From JASTVH01 sp042862465 (GTDB lineage: Bacteria > Pseudomonadota > Gammaproteobacteria > Pseudomonadales > Oleiphilaceae), in the NCBI GenBank assembly GCA_042862465.1, contig JASTVH010000006.1, positions 186,001 through 250,000 on the forward strand: a DNA stretch of 64,000 nucleotides, written 5' to 3'. Shown piece after piece: positions 38,919-47,540 of this stretch. The translations under genes and the position numbers were made by a program. How positions within the stretch are numbered: position 1 is the first letter of the stretch; every line of letters begins with the position of its first letter. The notes below the pieces were generated by a model that made no database searches, had not been told where the DNA came from, and saw nothing but the letters and a program-made list of their open reading frames with translations.

Positions 38919-39629
38919 TTATGTCTGAATAACAGGCTCGCCCTGGTCGTTGACCGCTTCCAGGCGATACCCGCGCTGATAGATCGTCTTGATCCGGAAA
39001 CCGTTTTCCGGCTTGATGCCCAAACGCCGACGCAATCGACTCATGTGGGTATCCACAGTCCTGGTGTTGATCTCCTTGGACAGCCCCCATACCCGCTCCA
39101 GCAGGAGTTCCCGGGTCAGCAGGCGGCCCTGGTTCTGGAACAGGAACAGGGTCAGGTCAAAATCCTTGTCGGTCAGGGTCTGCTCCTGGCCGTTCAGTGC
39201 GATCACCCGCGAACGGGTGTCGATGGTAAAAGGTCCATATTCCAGCACTTCTTTCTCGACATCCGGGTTGCTGCGCCGGGCCAGGGCCCGGATTCGGGCG
39301 GTCAGTTCCGATGGCCGCGCCGGCTTCGCCAAATAGTCGTCCGCCCCGGCATCCAGTGCCTGAACGATATCCTGTTCACTGTCACGCTGGGTCAGGAAGA
39401 GCACCGGGATCGGCCACTCCAGTTGCCGACGCACCGTCTTGAGCACTTCAATCCCGTCGATATCCGGCACCTGCCAGTCAAGGATCAGAAGGTCATAGCT
39501 GCGATGCGTCACGGCGCTTAAAAAAGCCTGCCCCGTGTTGTACATGTCACACGTCTGATCATGCTCCTCAAGCAGTTTCTGGATGTGACGGGCCTGCTCG
39601 ACCTCGTCTTCCAGCAGTGCTATCCGCAT
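38919..39629 (-). CDS. OmpR-family response regulator
   Basis: The 236-residue regulator has a receiver domain (phospho-acceptor D51 in LLILDWQ, switch threonine in FLTQRD, conserved lysine in YLAKPARP) and a C-terminal winged-helix DNA-binding domain (RTVDTHMSRLRRRLG). It is the first gene of the operon with the FecR/LysM protein and the CHASE2 kinase, its likely cognate partner. The 190-bp region upstream probably contains the operon promoter. Targets are unknown. Confidence 0.92.
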   Translation of the reverse strand: MRIALLEDEVEQARHIQKLLEEHDQTCDMYNTGQAFLSAVTHRSYDLLILDWQVPDIDGIEVLKTVRRQLEWPIPVLFLTQRDSEQDIVQALDAGADDYLAKPARPSELTARIRALARRSNPDVEKEVLEYGPFTIDTRSRVIALNGQEQTLTDKDFDLTLFLFQNQGRLLTRELLLERVWGLSKEINTRTVDTHMSRLRRRLGIKPENGFRIKTIYQRGYRLEAVNDQGEPVIQT

Positions 39630-39822
39630 TGATCGTCTCCTATAAGGTGCCGGACGTTGTTACTGTGATCCGGCACGCATTACGCCTGACCAGCACCATT
39701 TTCACAGATGCTGGCCCCTGATTCCGTTTTTGTTTGTTGCACTTCGTAAACCGGGCGGCAAGGCGCGGGGAAGGGGTGCAACCATGGAAAACGGGAATAA
39801 CAAGTGATTAGTGTGGCAGATT

Positions 39823-41958
39823 TTACGAATTTTGCCTGTTGTTGGCGGGACTTACGGGGACACCGTCATCATCGGCGAGGGTCTGGCGGCAGGCAGGGAA
39901 GCGGCTGCAGCCCCAGAACCAGCCGTGCTTGCCTTTGCGCCGCTGCAGGGGCGCGTAGCAGTGGGGACAGGGCACCGGGGCCTGGTCGTGGCCGTCGGCG
40001 TGGTCGTGAGTATCTTCGATCCGCCGGGTTCCCCGGCAATCCGGATAGCGGGTACAGGACCAGAACTCACCGTACCGGCCGGACCGGTGGCGCATCGGGC
40101 TGCGGCATTGGGGGCAGTGCGGCGTGTCTTTCTGCAGCGCCCGACCGCCGAGTGCCACCAGCAGTTCACGGATTTCCTCCTTGAGCTGTTCGATGAAAGT
40201 GTCACGATCAGCCTGGTTGTGGCGGATATTCTCCAGTATGGATTCCCAATGCGCGGTGCGATCCGGCTTGACCACGGACTCCGGCAGCGCCTCGATGAAC
40301 TGGCGGGCCTTGTCGGTGGCGTGTATCCAGCGGCCTTCCTTATAGAGATAGTCGCGCTTGAACAGCGTTTCGATGATGCCGGCACGGGTCGCTTCGGTGC
40401 CCAGACCGTCGGTGTCGCGCAGGGTCTTGCGCAGTGCCGGATCGGAAACAAAGCGGGCGATGCCCGTCATCGCCGAGAGCAGGGTGGCGTCGGTAAAGGG
40501 TGAGGGCGGCTGCGTCTGGCGTTCCTGGATGTCAAAGCCACGCGCCTGCACCGGATCGTCTTTCTTCAGCCGTGGCAGCGGGGGGTGTTCGTTCACTGCC
40601 TTGGCAGTACCACGTTTGGGCTCCAGCGCTTTCCAGCCGGGCACAATGACGCCGGTTTCGCGGGCCCGGAAACGTTCCCCCTCAATGCGGCATTCAAGGC
40701 GGCCGTCGCGGTGCACCGCATCGGGCATGAACTGCATCAGATAGTAGCGGCACACCAGATCGTAGACACCCGCCTCGGCCGGCGTCAGGGTTTTGCCCCG
40801 ATGCTGGCGCTGGGTCGGAATGATGGCGTGGTGCGCGTCCAGCTTGCTGTCATCCCAGGCGCGCGTGAGTCGGCTGGTATCCAGTGCTTCAGGCAGGGGG
40901 CGCCCGAGGTTGGCGGCAATGGCATCCAGGACCCCCTGTCGTTGGCCATAGTGGCCTTCCGGCAGATACCGGCAGTCGGATCGTGGATAGGTGATCAGCC
41001 GGTGGTTTTCATACAGGGATTGCGCCGCCTCCAGTGTCTGCTGCGCGCTGAGACGCAGCTGCCGGGCCGCATCGATCTGCAGGGCAGAGAGCGAAAGTGG
41101 CAGTGGCGGCGCTTCCTTGCGCTCCTTGAAGTGCGCCTCGGTGATAGTGCCGCTGGCGTCCTGCAGTCGTTGCACCAGTTGTTCCGCGGTTTGCTGATCG
41201 GTCAGGCGTTGTTCCTCGTCCAGGACAGCCGCGTAGTGTTCCGACGGTATCCAGCGGGCTTTGAATTGCGTCTTTTCTGGCCCCTCTAACTGCGCCTGCA
41301 CGACATAAAACGGATAGGGCTGAAAGTCTTCGATGGTTCGGTCCCGTTCCACCACCAGCCCCAAAACCGGCGTCTGCACCCGACCAACAGAGAATACACC
41401 TTTCTGCTGGCGGGCCTGCTGCTGAAGGGTGCAGGCGCGGCTCAGGTTGATGCCGTAGATCCAGTCCGCGCGCTGGCGAGCATCGGCCGAAGCCGACAGG
41501 GCCTGAAACCGGCTATTGGGCTGCGCCTTCGCCAGCGCCTGCCGGACGGCCTGGGGGTTGAGATCGTTGATGAGTACCCGGCTGACCGGTTTGCGGTTGT
41601 CGAGCCAGTCGAGCACTTCGTCCACCAGCAGCTGGCCTTCCCGGTCGGGGTCGCCGGCATGTACGATTTCTCCGGCCTCTTTTACCAGGCGAGTCAGCAC
41701 CTGCAGCTGGCGTTTGGCCTGCGGGCGGGGTTCGCGCATCCAGTGCGGCGGGAAAATGGGCAGCCGCTCCCAGCGCCACTGTTTCCATTGGGCGTCATAC
41801 TGAGCTGGTTCGGCCGGTTCCAGCAGGTGGCCGATGCACCAGCTCACCACACTGCCATCGCCACAGCGGATCGCTCCTGGCTCCTTCTGTTGAGGAGGTG
41901 GCAATACGGCGGCGATGGCACGCCCCAGACTGGGCTTCTCGGCAATATACAGACGCAT
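39823..41958 (-). CDS. topB: DNA topoisomerase III
   Basis: The 711-residue type IA topoisomerase passes single strands to decatenate DNA. The Toprim metal site is in HAGDPDREGQLL (about 100-111), the active-site tyrosine is Y324 in LITYPRSDCRYL, and GRVQTPVLG marks the central domain. The C-terminus carries two zinc-ribbon motifs (CPQCRSPM...CTRYPDC and CPHCYAPL...CSRFPAC) that bind single-stranded DNA. E. coli TopB has 653 residues, so this form is extended by the ribbons. It is divergent from bolA. Confidence 0.95.
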   Translation of the reverse strand: MRLYIAEKPSLGRAIAAVLPPPQQKEPGAIRCGDGSVVSWCIGHLLEPAEPAQYDAQWKQWRWERLPIFPPHWMREPRPQAKRQLQVLTRLVKEAGEIVHAGDPDREGQLLVDEVLDWLDNRKPVSRVLINDLNPQAVRQALAKAQPNSRFQALSASADARQRADWIYGINLSRACTLQQQARQQKGVFSVGRVQTPVLGLVVERDRTIEDFQPYPFYVVQAQLEGPEKTQFKARWIPSEHYAAVLDEEQRLTDQQTAEQLVQRLQDASGTITEAHFKERKEAPPLPLSLSALQIDAARQLRLSAQQTLEAAQSLYENHRLITYPRSDCRYLPEGHYGQRQGVLDAIAANLGRPLPEALDTSRLTRAWDDSKLDAHHAIIPTQRQHRGKTLTPAEAGVYDLVCRYYLMQFMPDAVHRDGRLECRIEGERFRARETGVIVPGWKALEPKRGTAKAVNEHPPLPRLKKDDPVQARGFDIQERQTQPPSPFTDATLLSAMTGIARFVSDPALRKTLRDTDGLGTEATRAGIIETLFKRDYLYKEGRWIHATDKARQFIEALPESVVKPDRTAHWESILENIRHNQADRDTFIEQLKEEIRELLVALGGRALQKDTPHCPQCRSPMRHRSGRYGEFWSCTRYPDCRGTRRIEDTHDHADGHDQAPVPCPHCYAPLQRRKGKHGWFWGCSRFPACRQTLADDDGVPVSPANNRQNS

Positions 41959-42111
41959 GGGCGGTACGGGTCATAAAAGGGGATGAAACCATGGGCCGAG
42001 CTGCTTTGGATGTCAAGGTGGAGCCAAAGGCAGTCGCCGCGCCATTGGGCTGTTACAATGAATCCAAGGTTATCAACAGGATCCCACGCCAAGCGACGAG
42101 GACGTTCCAAC

Positions 42112-42450
42112 ATGTCGATACAGACGCAACTGGAGCAGAAGCTCTCCAGCCACTTCCAGCCGCAGCATCTGGAGGTGGAAAACGAAAGTCATCAGCACGC
42201 CGTGCCCCCAAATTCCGAGACCCACTTCAAGGTGACGCTGGTGAGCGACGCCTTCGAGGGCAAGCGCAAGGTGGCCCGTCATCAGGCGGTTTACCAGATC
42301 GTTAATGATGAGTTGCAGCAGGGGCTGCATGCGCTCGCGCTGCATATCTACACGCCGGAGGAGTGGCAGGCCCGACAGCAGCAGTCACCCGATTCTCCCG
42401 AGTGCATGGGCGGTTCCAAGCGCGATTCGGCATCGGGGGTGGGGCAGTGA
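42112..42450 (+). CDS. bolA: BolA-family protein
   Basis: The 112-residue protein has the BolA fold signature: the conserved SHQHA...HFKVTLVSDAFEGKRKVARHQAVYQI stretch and the C-terminal LHALALHIYTPEEW. BolA proteins partner monothiol glutaredoxins in Fe-S trafficking and affect shape and biofilm. The ATG at 42112 has GAGGA upstream; a longer frame to 41983 would overlap the topB promoter area. The stop overlaps the yciO GTG start by 4 bp, so the two are translationally coupled. Confidence 0.93.
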   Translation: MSIQTQLEQKLSSHFQPQHLEVENESHQHAVPPNSETHFKVTLVSDAFEGKRKVARHQAVYQIVNDELQQGLHALALHIYTPEEWQARQQQSPDSPECMGGSKRDSASGVGQ

Positions 42451-43070
42451 GCCAGTTCTTCCAGATTCATCCGGTGGATCCCCAGCCGCGCCTGATCAAA
42501 CAGGCCGTGGAAATCCTGCGCCAGGGCGGCGTGGTCGCCTATCCAACGGATTCGGCCTACGCCCTGGGGTGCCATCTGGGGGACAAGAACGCGGCGGAGC
42601 GCATCAAGCGGATCCGCAAGCTGGACGACAAACACAACTTCACCCTGGTCTGCCGTGATCTCTCGGACATCGGCACCTACGCCAAGGTGGATAATGTCCA
42701 GTACCGCCTGCTCAAGAATTTCACCCCGGGCCCCTATACCTTCATTCTCAATGCCACCAGTGAAGTGCCGCGCCGGCTGCTGCACCCCAAGCGTCGGCAG
42801 ATCGGTCTGCGTGTACCGGATAACGCCATTGTGCATGCATTACTGGAAGAGCTGGGCGAACCTATTATGAGCACCACGCTGATTCTGCCCGGAGAGGAAG
42901 ACCCCATGAGCGATGCGGAGGATATCCGCGATGCCCTGGAGCATGATCTTGATCTGGTGATCGACGGTGGCGGCTGTAGTCTGGAGCCGACGACTGTGGT
43001 TAACTTCTGCGGGGATGTTCCCGAGGTGTTGCGCGTTGGCAAGGGTGATCCTGAGCCTTTCGAAGTCTGA
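42447..43070 (+). CDS. yciO: YciO, Sua5/YrdC-family protein
   Basis: The 207-residue protein matches E. coli YciO closely in pattern: SQFFQIHPVDPQPRLIKQAV at the N-terminus, YPTDSAYALGC, GPYTFILNATSEVPRRLL and the C-terminal PTTVVNF. It belongs to the Sua5/YrdC superfamily that makes threonylcarbamoyl-adenylate for tRNA t6A, but YciO itself is a paralog of uncertain in vivo role. The start is GTG at 42447 (GTGA overlap with bolA). A weak ggccc hairpin follows the stop (43071-43084). Confidence 0.92.
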   Translation: MSQFFQIHPVDPQPRLIKQAVEILRQGGVVAYPTDSAYALGCHLGDKNAAERIKRIRKLDDKHNFTLVCRDLSDIGTYAKVDNVQYRLLKNFTPGPYTFILNATSEVPRRLLHPKRRQIGLRVPDNAIVHALLEELGEPIMSTTLILPGEEDPMSDAEDIRDALEHDLDLVIDGGGCSLEPTTVVNFCGDVPEVLRVGKGDPEPFEV

Positions 43071-43149
43071 GGCCCCTGCGGGCCTTCTCCTTCCTATCGG
43101 ATTGGTGTAACACACCTCCGGGTTTGTGCGGGTTGCAATGGCTTGCCAC

Positions 43150-43197
43150 AACGATATATATTTGCTTTAAGTTTAAAAGGTAATAAGCATATATCCA
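43150..43197. promoter_or_regulatory. AT-rich inverted repeat upstream of the MBL-fold gene
   Basis: The AT-rich arms around gatatatatttgctt (43153-43167) and aataagcatatatcc (43182-43196) form an imperfect palindrome with a 2-3 base bulge. It lies about 90 bp upstream of the MBL-fold gene. Its position suits a repressor operator; sulfide-sensing ArsR-type regulators such as BigR use AT-rich palindromes near similar genes. No such regulator gene is in the window. Confidence 0.35.
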
Positions 43198-43283
43198 GAA
43201 GTGATTAGCAATCTTTCCGCTATCGCTTTGCAGTCATAGTGCAACGCCTTTGGCCCTTTGAGTTTCCGCAGGAGGAGGTTGCC

Positions 43284-44156
43284 ATGCCAAGCCCCAACCC
43301 GGTCGTTCATCCCTTTTTCGATGAGGCTACCCACACCTTTACCTACGTGGTACGCGATCCGGATTCCAGTGCCTGCGCCATCATCGATTCGGTCCTCGAT
43401 TTTGACTATGCCGCCGGGCGCACCAGCACCGACTCGGCGGACCGGGTCATTGCGTTCATACAGGAGCAGGCGTGGCAGGTTGAATGGATTCTGGAAACCC
43501 ACGTCCATGCCGATCACCTCTCCGCCGCGCCCTACCTGCAGGAGCGGCTGGGTGGCCAAACCGGCATTGGCGCCCGCATTGCCCGGGTGCAGGAAGGTTT
43601 CGGTCAGGCTTTCAATGCGGGTAGCGACTTTCGCCGCGATGGCAGCCAGTTCGATCGGCTCTTCGAAGAGGATGATCATTTCAGCATTGGCCAGCTGGAG
43701 GTGCGAGTGCTTCACACGCCCGGTCATACCCCGGCCTGCCTGACCTACGTCATCGGTGACAGTGCCTTCGTTGGGGACACCCTGTTCATGCCGGACTATG
43801 GCACGGCCCGCTGTGATTTCCCTGGCGGCGATGCGCGCGCACTGTTCCGGTCGATCCAGAAAGTCCTGGCGCTGCCGGCCGATACCCGGTTGTACCTGTG
43901 TCATGATTATCTGCCCGAGGAGCGGGAGCAATATAACTGCATGACAACGGTAGGAGAGCAGCTCAAGGCCAACATCCATGTGCACGAGGGCGTTTCCGAA
44001 ACCGACTTCGTGCGGATGCGCACCGAGCGTGACCGGACGCTGGGGATGCCGCGACTGATGCTGCCATCGGTTCAGGTCAATATGCGGGCCGGGCATTTCC
44101 CGCCGCCGGAAGACAACGGGCAGGTGTACCTCAAAGTGCCGATCAATCGCTTTTAA
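43284..44156 (+). CDS. MBL-fold metallo-hydrolase, persulfide dioxygenase/Blh-like
   Basis: The 290-residue enzyme has the metallo-beta-lactamase metal site THVHADH (H73, H75, D77, H78), a further histidine in LHTPGHTPACL and the bridging aspartate in VGDTLF. The pattern LETHVHADHLSAAPYL...GGQTGIG and the MPDYGTARCDFPGG block match the ETHE1/Blh group, which oxidises glutathione persulfide. GGAGGAGG fixes the ATG at 43284. A SulP anion transporter starts 12 bp later, which supports a role in sulfur metabolism. Confidence 0.88.
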   Translation: MPSPNPVVHPFFDEATHTFTYVVRDPDSSACAIIDSVLDFDYAAGRTSTDSADRVIAFIQEQAWQVEWILETHVHADHLSAAPYLQERLGGQTGIGARIARVQEGFGQAFNAGSDFRRDGSQFDRLFEEDDHFSIGQLEVRVLHTPGHTPACLTYVIGDSAFVGDTLFMPDYGTARCDFPGGDARALFRSIQKVLALPADTRLYLCHDYLPEEREQYNCMTTVGEQLKANIHVHEGVSETDFVRMRTERDRTLGMPRLMLPSVQVNMRAGHFPPPEDNGQVYLKVPINRF

Positions 44157-44168
44157 CGCGGGGGCCGA

Positions 44169-45887
44169 GTGGCCGGAATGATGCTCAGACGCTTCATCCC
44201 TCTTTTGGACTGGTTGCCCGCCTACAATCGGGAAGCCCTGTTCAGCGATACGGTCGCCGCGGTGATCGTGGCGGCCATGCTGATACCGCAGGCTCTGGCT
44301 TATGCCTTACTCGCCAACCTGCCGCCCCAGGCCGGCTTGTACGCGAGTGTGCTGCCTCTGATGTTGTATGCGGTTTTCGGCAGTTCCCGGACGCTCTCCG
44401 TCGGTCCCGTCGCGGTGATTGCCCTGATGACGGCGGCGGCCCTGGCGCCCCTTGCCCAACCGGGCAGCGCAGCGTACCTGGGGCTGGCGCTTCTGCTGGC
44501 CTTCATTTCCGGACTGTTTCTGCTCCTGGCCGGCATCCTCCGGCTGGGCTTTCTGGCCAATTTTCTCAGCCATCCGGTGATCTCCGGCTTTGTATCGGCT
44601 TCCGGCATCGTGATTGCCGCCAGTCAGTTAAAGCACTTACTGGGTATCGAAGCCGCCGGCCATAACCTGATCGGGGTCATGGAACAGCTCTGGCTGCATC
44701 GAGGCGGCATCAATATGCCGACATTGCTGGTGGGGGCGGGGAGTCTGCTGTTTCTGGTCGTCGCCCGTCGCTATCTGCAGGTCCTGATGGTGGCGCTGGG
44801 GCTGTCTGGTCGCTGGGCAGCGATTGTCGCCAAGGCGGCGCCTGTTTTTCTGGTGGTCGGGGCAACCCTGATCGCCTGGTGGTATCAGCTGGACCGCCAG
44901 GGTGTCGCGGTGGTGGGTTCGGTGCCCGGTGGCTTGCCGGGGCTGACGCTGCCGACTCCCGATCTTTCCCTATGGCGCCAGCTGGCTGTGAGTGGGCTGC
45001 TGATCAGTATCGTCGGCTTTGTGCAGTCGATATCCGTGGCGCAGACCCTGGCGGCGCGGCGGCGAGAGCGGATCGACCCGGACCAGGAACTGGTCGGGCT
45101 CGGGGCCGCCAATATCGGTGCTGGCCTGTTCGGTGGTATGCCCGTCTCGGGCGGTCTGTCGCGCTCGGTGGTGAGCTTCGATGCCGGTGCCCGGACACCG
45201 GCCACGGGATTTTTTGCCGCTGTTGGCATGGCCCTGGCCGTCCTGCTCCTGACGCCGGCAATTGCCTACCTGCCCAAGGCCACCCTGGCGGCGACCATTG
45301 TCGTTGCCGTGCTCTCACTGGTTGATGTGAAAGCCTTCATCAGTACGTTCCGGTATTCCCGCGCCGACTTCCTGGCCATGCTGGCCACCCTGGTACTGAC
45401 GCTCAGTTACAGCATCGAGGCCGGCATTGTGGCGGGCGTGGGGTTGTCCATCGGGTTGTTTCTCTATCGCACCAGTCGGCCTCACAGCGCCCTGATCGGC
45501 CGCGTTCCGGGAACCGAGCATTTCCGCAATGTGGAGCGGCACGAGGTGGAGACGGATCCGCAAGTCGCCTTCTACCGCATTGACGAAAGCCTTTATTTCG
45601 CCAACGCGCGTTTCCTGGAAGAGAGCATTCTTGAACTGGTCTCCAGGCGGCCTGAGCTGACAGATATCGTGCTGGTGTGCCCAGCGGTCAATCTCATCGA
45701 CAGTTCTGCACTGGAGAGCCTGGAGATGATCAATGAGCGGCTGGAAGACAGCGGGGTTCGGCTTCATATGGCGGAGGTTAAGGGCCCGGTAATGGACAGC
45801 CTCAAGCACTCGTCATTATTGAGCGCACTTAGTGGCCAGGTTTTCCTGAGCACCTTCCAGGCCTGGCAGTGCCTGACGCACCGCTAG
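44169..45887 (+). CDS. SulP-family inorganic anion transporter with STAS domain
   Basis: The 572-residue protein has about 12-14 membrane helices with the SulP signature AMLIPQALAYALLANLPPQAGLYAS and VGPVAVIALMT. A C-terminal STAS domain (about 450-560, FYRIDESLYFANARFLEE, PAVNLIDSSALESLE) follows. Members carry sulfate, bicarbonate or other anions. It follows the MBL-fold gene by 12 bp, so sulfate or sulfite export/import linked to sulfide oxidation is plausible. The GTG at 44169 is used; ATGs at 44178 and 44181 are alternatives. Confidence 0.9.
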   Translation: MAGMMLRRFIPLLDWLPAYNREALFSDTVAAVIVAAMLIPQALAYALLANLPPQAGLYASVLPLMLYAVFGSSRTLSVGPVAVIALMTAAALAPLAQPGSAAYLGLALLLAFISGLFLLLAGILRLGFLANFLSHPVISGFVSASGIVIAASQLKHLLGIEAAGHNLIGVMEQLWLHRGGINMPTLLVGAGSLLFLVVARRYLQVLMVALGLSGRWAAIVAKAAPVFLVVGATLIAWWYQLDRQGVAVVGSVPGGLPGLTLPTPDLSLWRQLAVSGLLISIVGFVQSISVAQTLAARRRERIDPDQELVGLGAANIGAGLFGGMPVSGGLSRSVVSFDAGARTPATGFFAAVGMALAVLLLTPAIAYLPKATLAATIVVAVLSLVDVKAFISTFRYSRADFLAMLATLVLTLSYSIEAGIVAGVGLSIGLFLYRTSRPHSALIGRVPGTEHFRNVERHEVETDPQVAFYRIDESLYFANARFLEESILELVSRRPELTDIVLVCPAVNLIDSSALESLEMINERLEDSGVRLHMAEVKGPVMDSLKHSSLLSALSGQVFLSTFQAWQCLTHR

Positions 45888-45915
45888 CCGGTAGTCAGGC
45901 TCAGGGGGCTGGCAC

Positions 45916-46545
45916 TCAGGCACTGAGGTCCAGTCGGAAATCGGAGCGTTCTCCGCTGGCGGGGGCTTCGATGTTACTGCGCATGGCTTCGTAGCGGTGC
46001 GCGATATCCTGCAGCCCATTGAAACGTTCATTCTCGCTCACCAGGCTGTTGAACAGGTCGTTGTTGGTGCCGTAGGCGTCCGACAGCTTCATCACGTTGG
46101 ACACGTAGTCCAGGGTCGGCTGGTTGACGCTGAGACGGTTGAACGCGGCGCGGAACGCGTGGTTGTTATTGAGATCCTGCTCAATCCGCTCCCGCGTATC
46201 CGCCGGCATATGGGCCTGGATTTCCAGCTTGCCGAGCGTGTTCTTGCCGACACTCAACCGGGTGTTGGGGTTCAGCCCACACTCCGAGAGCTTGTGGCGC
46301 AGCGTCTCTTTGACAAAGACCCGATCCTCGGCGACCCGATGCTTGTATTCCGCCAAGGACAGGCGAGGGGCCTTTTCGCTCCGGGGTTCGCCGTTGCTAA
46401 GGGTCACATCATCATCGTTCAGAATCTTCTTGCCGGGTTCCCCCTGAGGCGCAGCAGCCTGAGCCGCCTTGTCCGCAGCCTCGTTCTTTTGCCCTTCCTG
46501 GGACCGGGGTTGATTGAAGATGGCGAACGCATCCAACAGTCGCAT
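45916..46545 (-). CDS. Hypothetical hydrophilic protein
   Basis: I do not recognise the family. The 209-residue protein is hydrophilic: an N-terminal segment rich in Gln, Ala and Glu, then a helical body (SLAEYKHRVAEDRVFVKETLRHKL and an Asn-rich DLNNNHAFRAAFNRL). It has no signal peptide or membrane helix. AGGAGG lies just upstream of the ATG, so it is very probably translated. It is the last core-like gene before the accessory region and converges with the SulP gene. Confidence 0.6.
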   Translation of the reverse strand: MRLLDAFAIFNQPRSQEGQKNEAADKAAQAAAPQGEPGKKILNDDDVTLSNGEPRSEKAPRLSLAEYKHRVAEDRVFVKETLRHKLSECGLNPNTRLSVGKNTLGKLEIQAHMPADTRERIEQDLNNNHAFRAAFNRLSVNQPTLDYVSNVMKLSDAYGTNNDLFNSLVSENERFNGLQDIAHRYEAMRSNIEAPASGERSDFRLDLSA

Positions 46546-46652
46546 CTTGTCCTCCTGGCAATGGGTTGCCGGTTATTTGGCGTTTGGAGGGGATGATGCA
46601 GAAAATGGGCCAGAATTTTGTCGGACGTCGGATGTGTGAGAATGGAAGAAAG

Positions 46653-46669
46653 TGGTGCCCCCGACAGGA
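46653..46669 (-). repeat. tRNA-3'-end-like 17-mer, copy 1
   Basis: The sequence tggtgcccccgacagga; its reverse complement reads TCCTGTCGGGGGCACCA, like the end of a tRNA with T-stem, acceptor stem and CCA. The upstream part of a tRNA does not follow. An identical copy lies 185 bp to the right. Confidence 0.7.
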
Positions 46670-46723
46670 ATGCTCGCCCTGGCGGGCTCACCCTTCGGGC
46701 CGTCGTCGCGAGGCTCCGACGTT

Positions 46724-46782
46724 CAACCGGCTTTGCCGGTTGTCAAACCTGTGTCTTTTTTCCCGGTCACAGGTTCGATTCC
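46724..46782. repeat. Hairpins and detached T-arm-like sequence
   Basis: A perfect caaccggc-ttt-gccggttg hairpin (46724-46742) is followed by an 8-bp inverted repeat aacctgtg / cacaggtt (46746-46775). The right arm runs into cacaggttcgattcc, which matches the 5' half of a tRNA T-arm (GGTTCGATTCC) on the plus strand, opposite to the neighbouring 17-mers. Joined end to end, the pieces would form a T-arm with a 5-bp stem, but they are not contiguous here. Confidence 0.55.
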
Positions 46783-46837
46783 AATGCCAATGGATAGATT
46801 TGGTTTCGACGAGAGTATCAGACAATGAAATGAGAAA

Positions 46838-46854
46838 TGGTGCCCCCGACAGGA
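46838..46854 (-). repeat. tRNA-3'-end-like 17-mer, copy 2 (possible attachment site)
   Basis: An exact second copy of tggtgcccccgacagga. Immediately to its right the base composition turns AT-rich. This is the expected look of an att core made by an element that inserts at a tRNA 3' end. Confidence 0.5.
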
Positions 46855-46911
46855 CTAACAGGGGTATGTAACCAATTGTATTATATATACATTAAATTTA
46901 TGTTGCCTTAA

Positions 46912-46932
46912 ATGTACCCCAATATGTACCCC
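46912..46932. repeat. Direct repeats atgtacccc (possible integrase arm sites)
   Basis: Two copies of atgtacccc at 46912-46920 and 46924-46932, 12 bp apart, 58 bp right of the second tRNA-like 17-mer. Short repeats with a GGGGTACAT core near att sites are, as I recall, common arm-type sites for tyrosine integrases of genomic islands. No integrase gene is in the window. Confidence 0.4.
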
Positions 46933-47540
46933 CAAAATCATTTCTGTAATTGGGAGTGGTTCCCATTAAGACGAAATGCCCATAAATTAGATGGGATGCT
47001 AATGGGTGCAATATGCATTCTTTAATTGCTTGCTCGTTGGGTAAGAATTGTAGCGGCTTGTAGTCTACCAATCTTTAGGTGATTCGGGGAGTAGATACAT
47101 TGCCTGCCGATTTCGACACTTCGATTCCAAGTAATCTCAAACCCATATCGAATAATCGCCAAGGTTCCGCCTGATCAAGACCGGTCGTGACCAGTCTCTG
47201 CCGAAGCTGAATCTCGGTAACCGGATCTCCTCTGTGTGCAGGGAGATACTGGGAAAATCCAGACCAGGGTGTTTATCGAGAGGTCTGGAACTACACCTGC
47301 CTATTTGACATACGCCCGAAAAAGCCATTGAATGGAGAAGTTAGCTACACCTCTTAAAGTCTCCCGGTGGGTTGGGAGTGCCAGTACTTCTGGTGGGGTG
47401 TATCTAGCATGGACACAACCCAATTACAGCTAAGTTGACTTCACAGCGTTCTACGCAGCCTGTGCTCCGGCACCTTCATGATCAGTACCTCTGGAGGGTG
47501 TGTTGTCAGCTTTTTCTTGTACGAACCAGTGAGAGCAAAT

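Larger units (their letters stand above)
46546..47540. other. Gene-poor region at the left edge of the accessory region
   Basis: About 1 kb without a credible gene. The first 300 bp hold tRNA-end-like repeats and hairpins; from 46,860 the sequence becomes AT-rich, unlike the GC-rich left flank. Open frames such as 46566-46871 only translate the repeat (WCPRQE-type artefact). No integrase, complete tRNA or transposase was found here. Confidence 0.5.

Noticed and set aside
46653..46854. An intact tRNA gene at the island edge
   Set aside because: Only 3'-end-like and half T-arm sequences are present, in conflicting orientation. No anticodon arm or D-arm could be assembled on either strand.
46566..46871. 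A 101-codon open frame with WCPRQE sequence
   Set aside because: The peptide is the translation of tRNA-end-like repeats, a familiar annotation artefact. It has no ribosome site.
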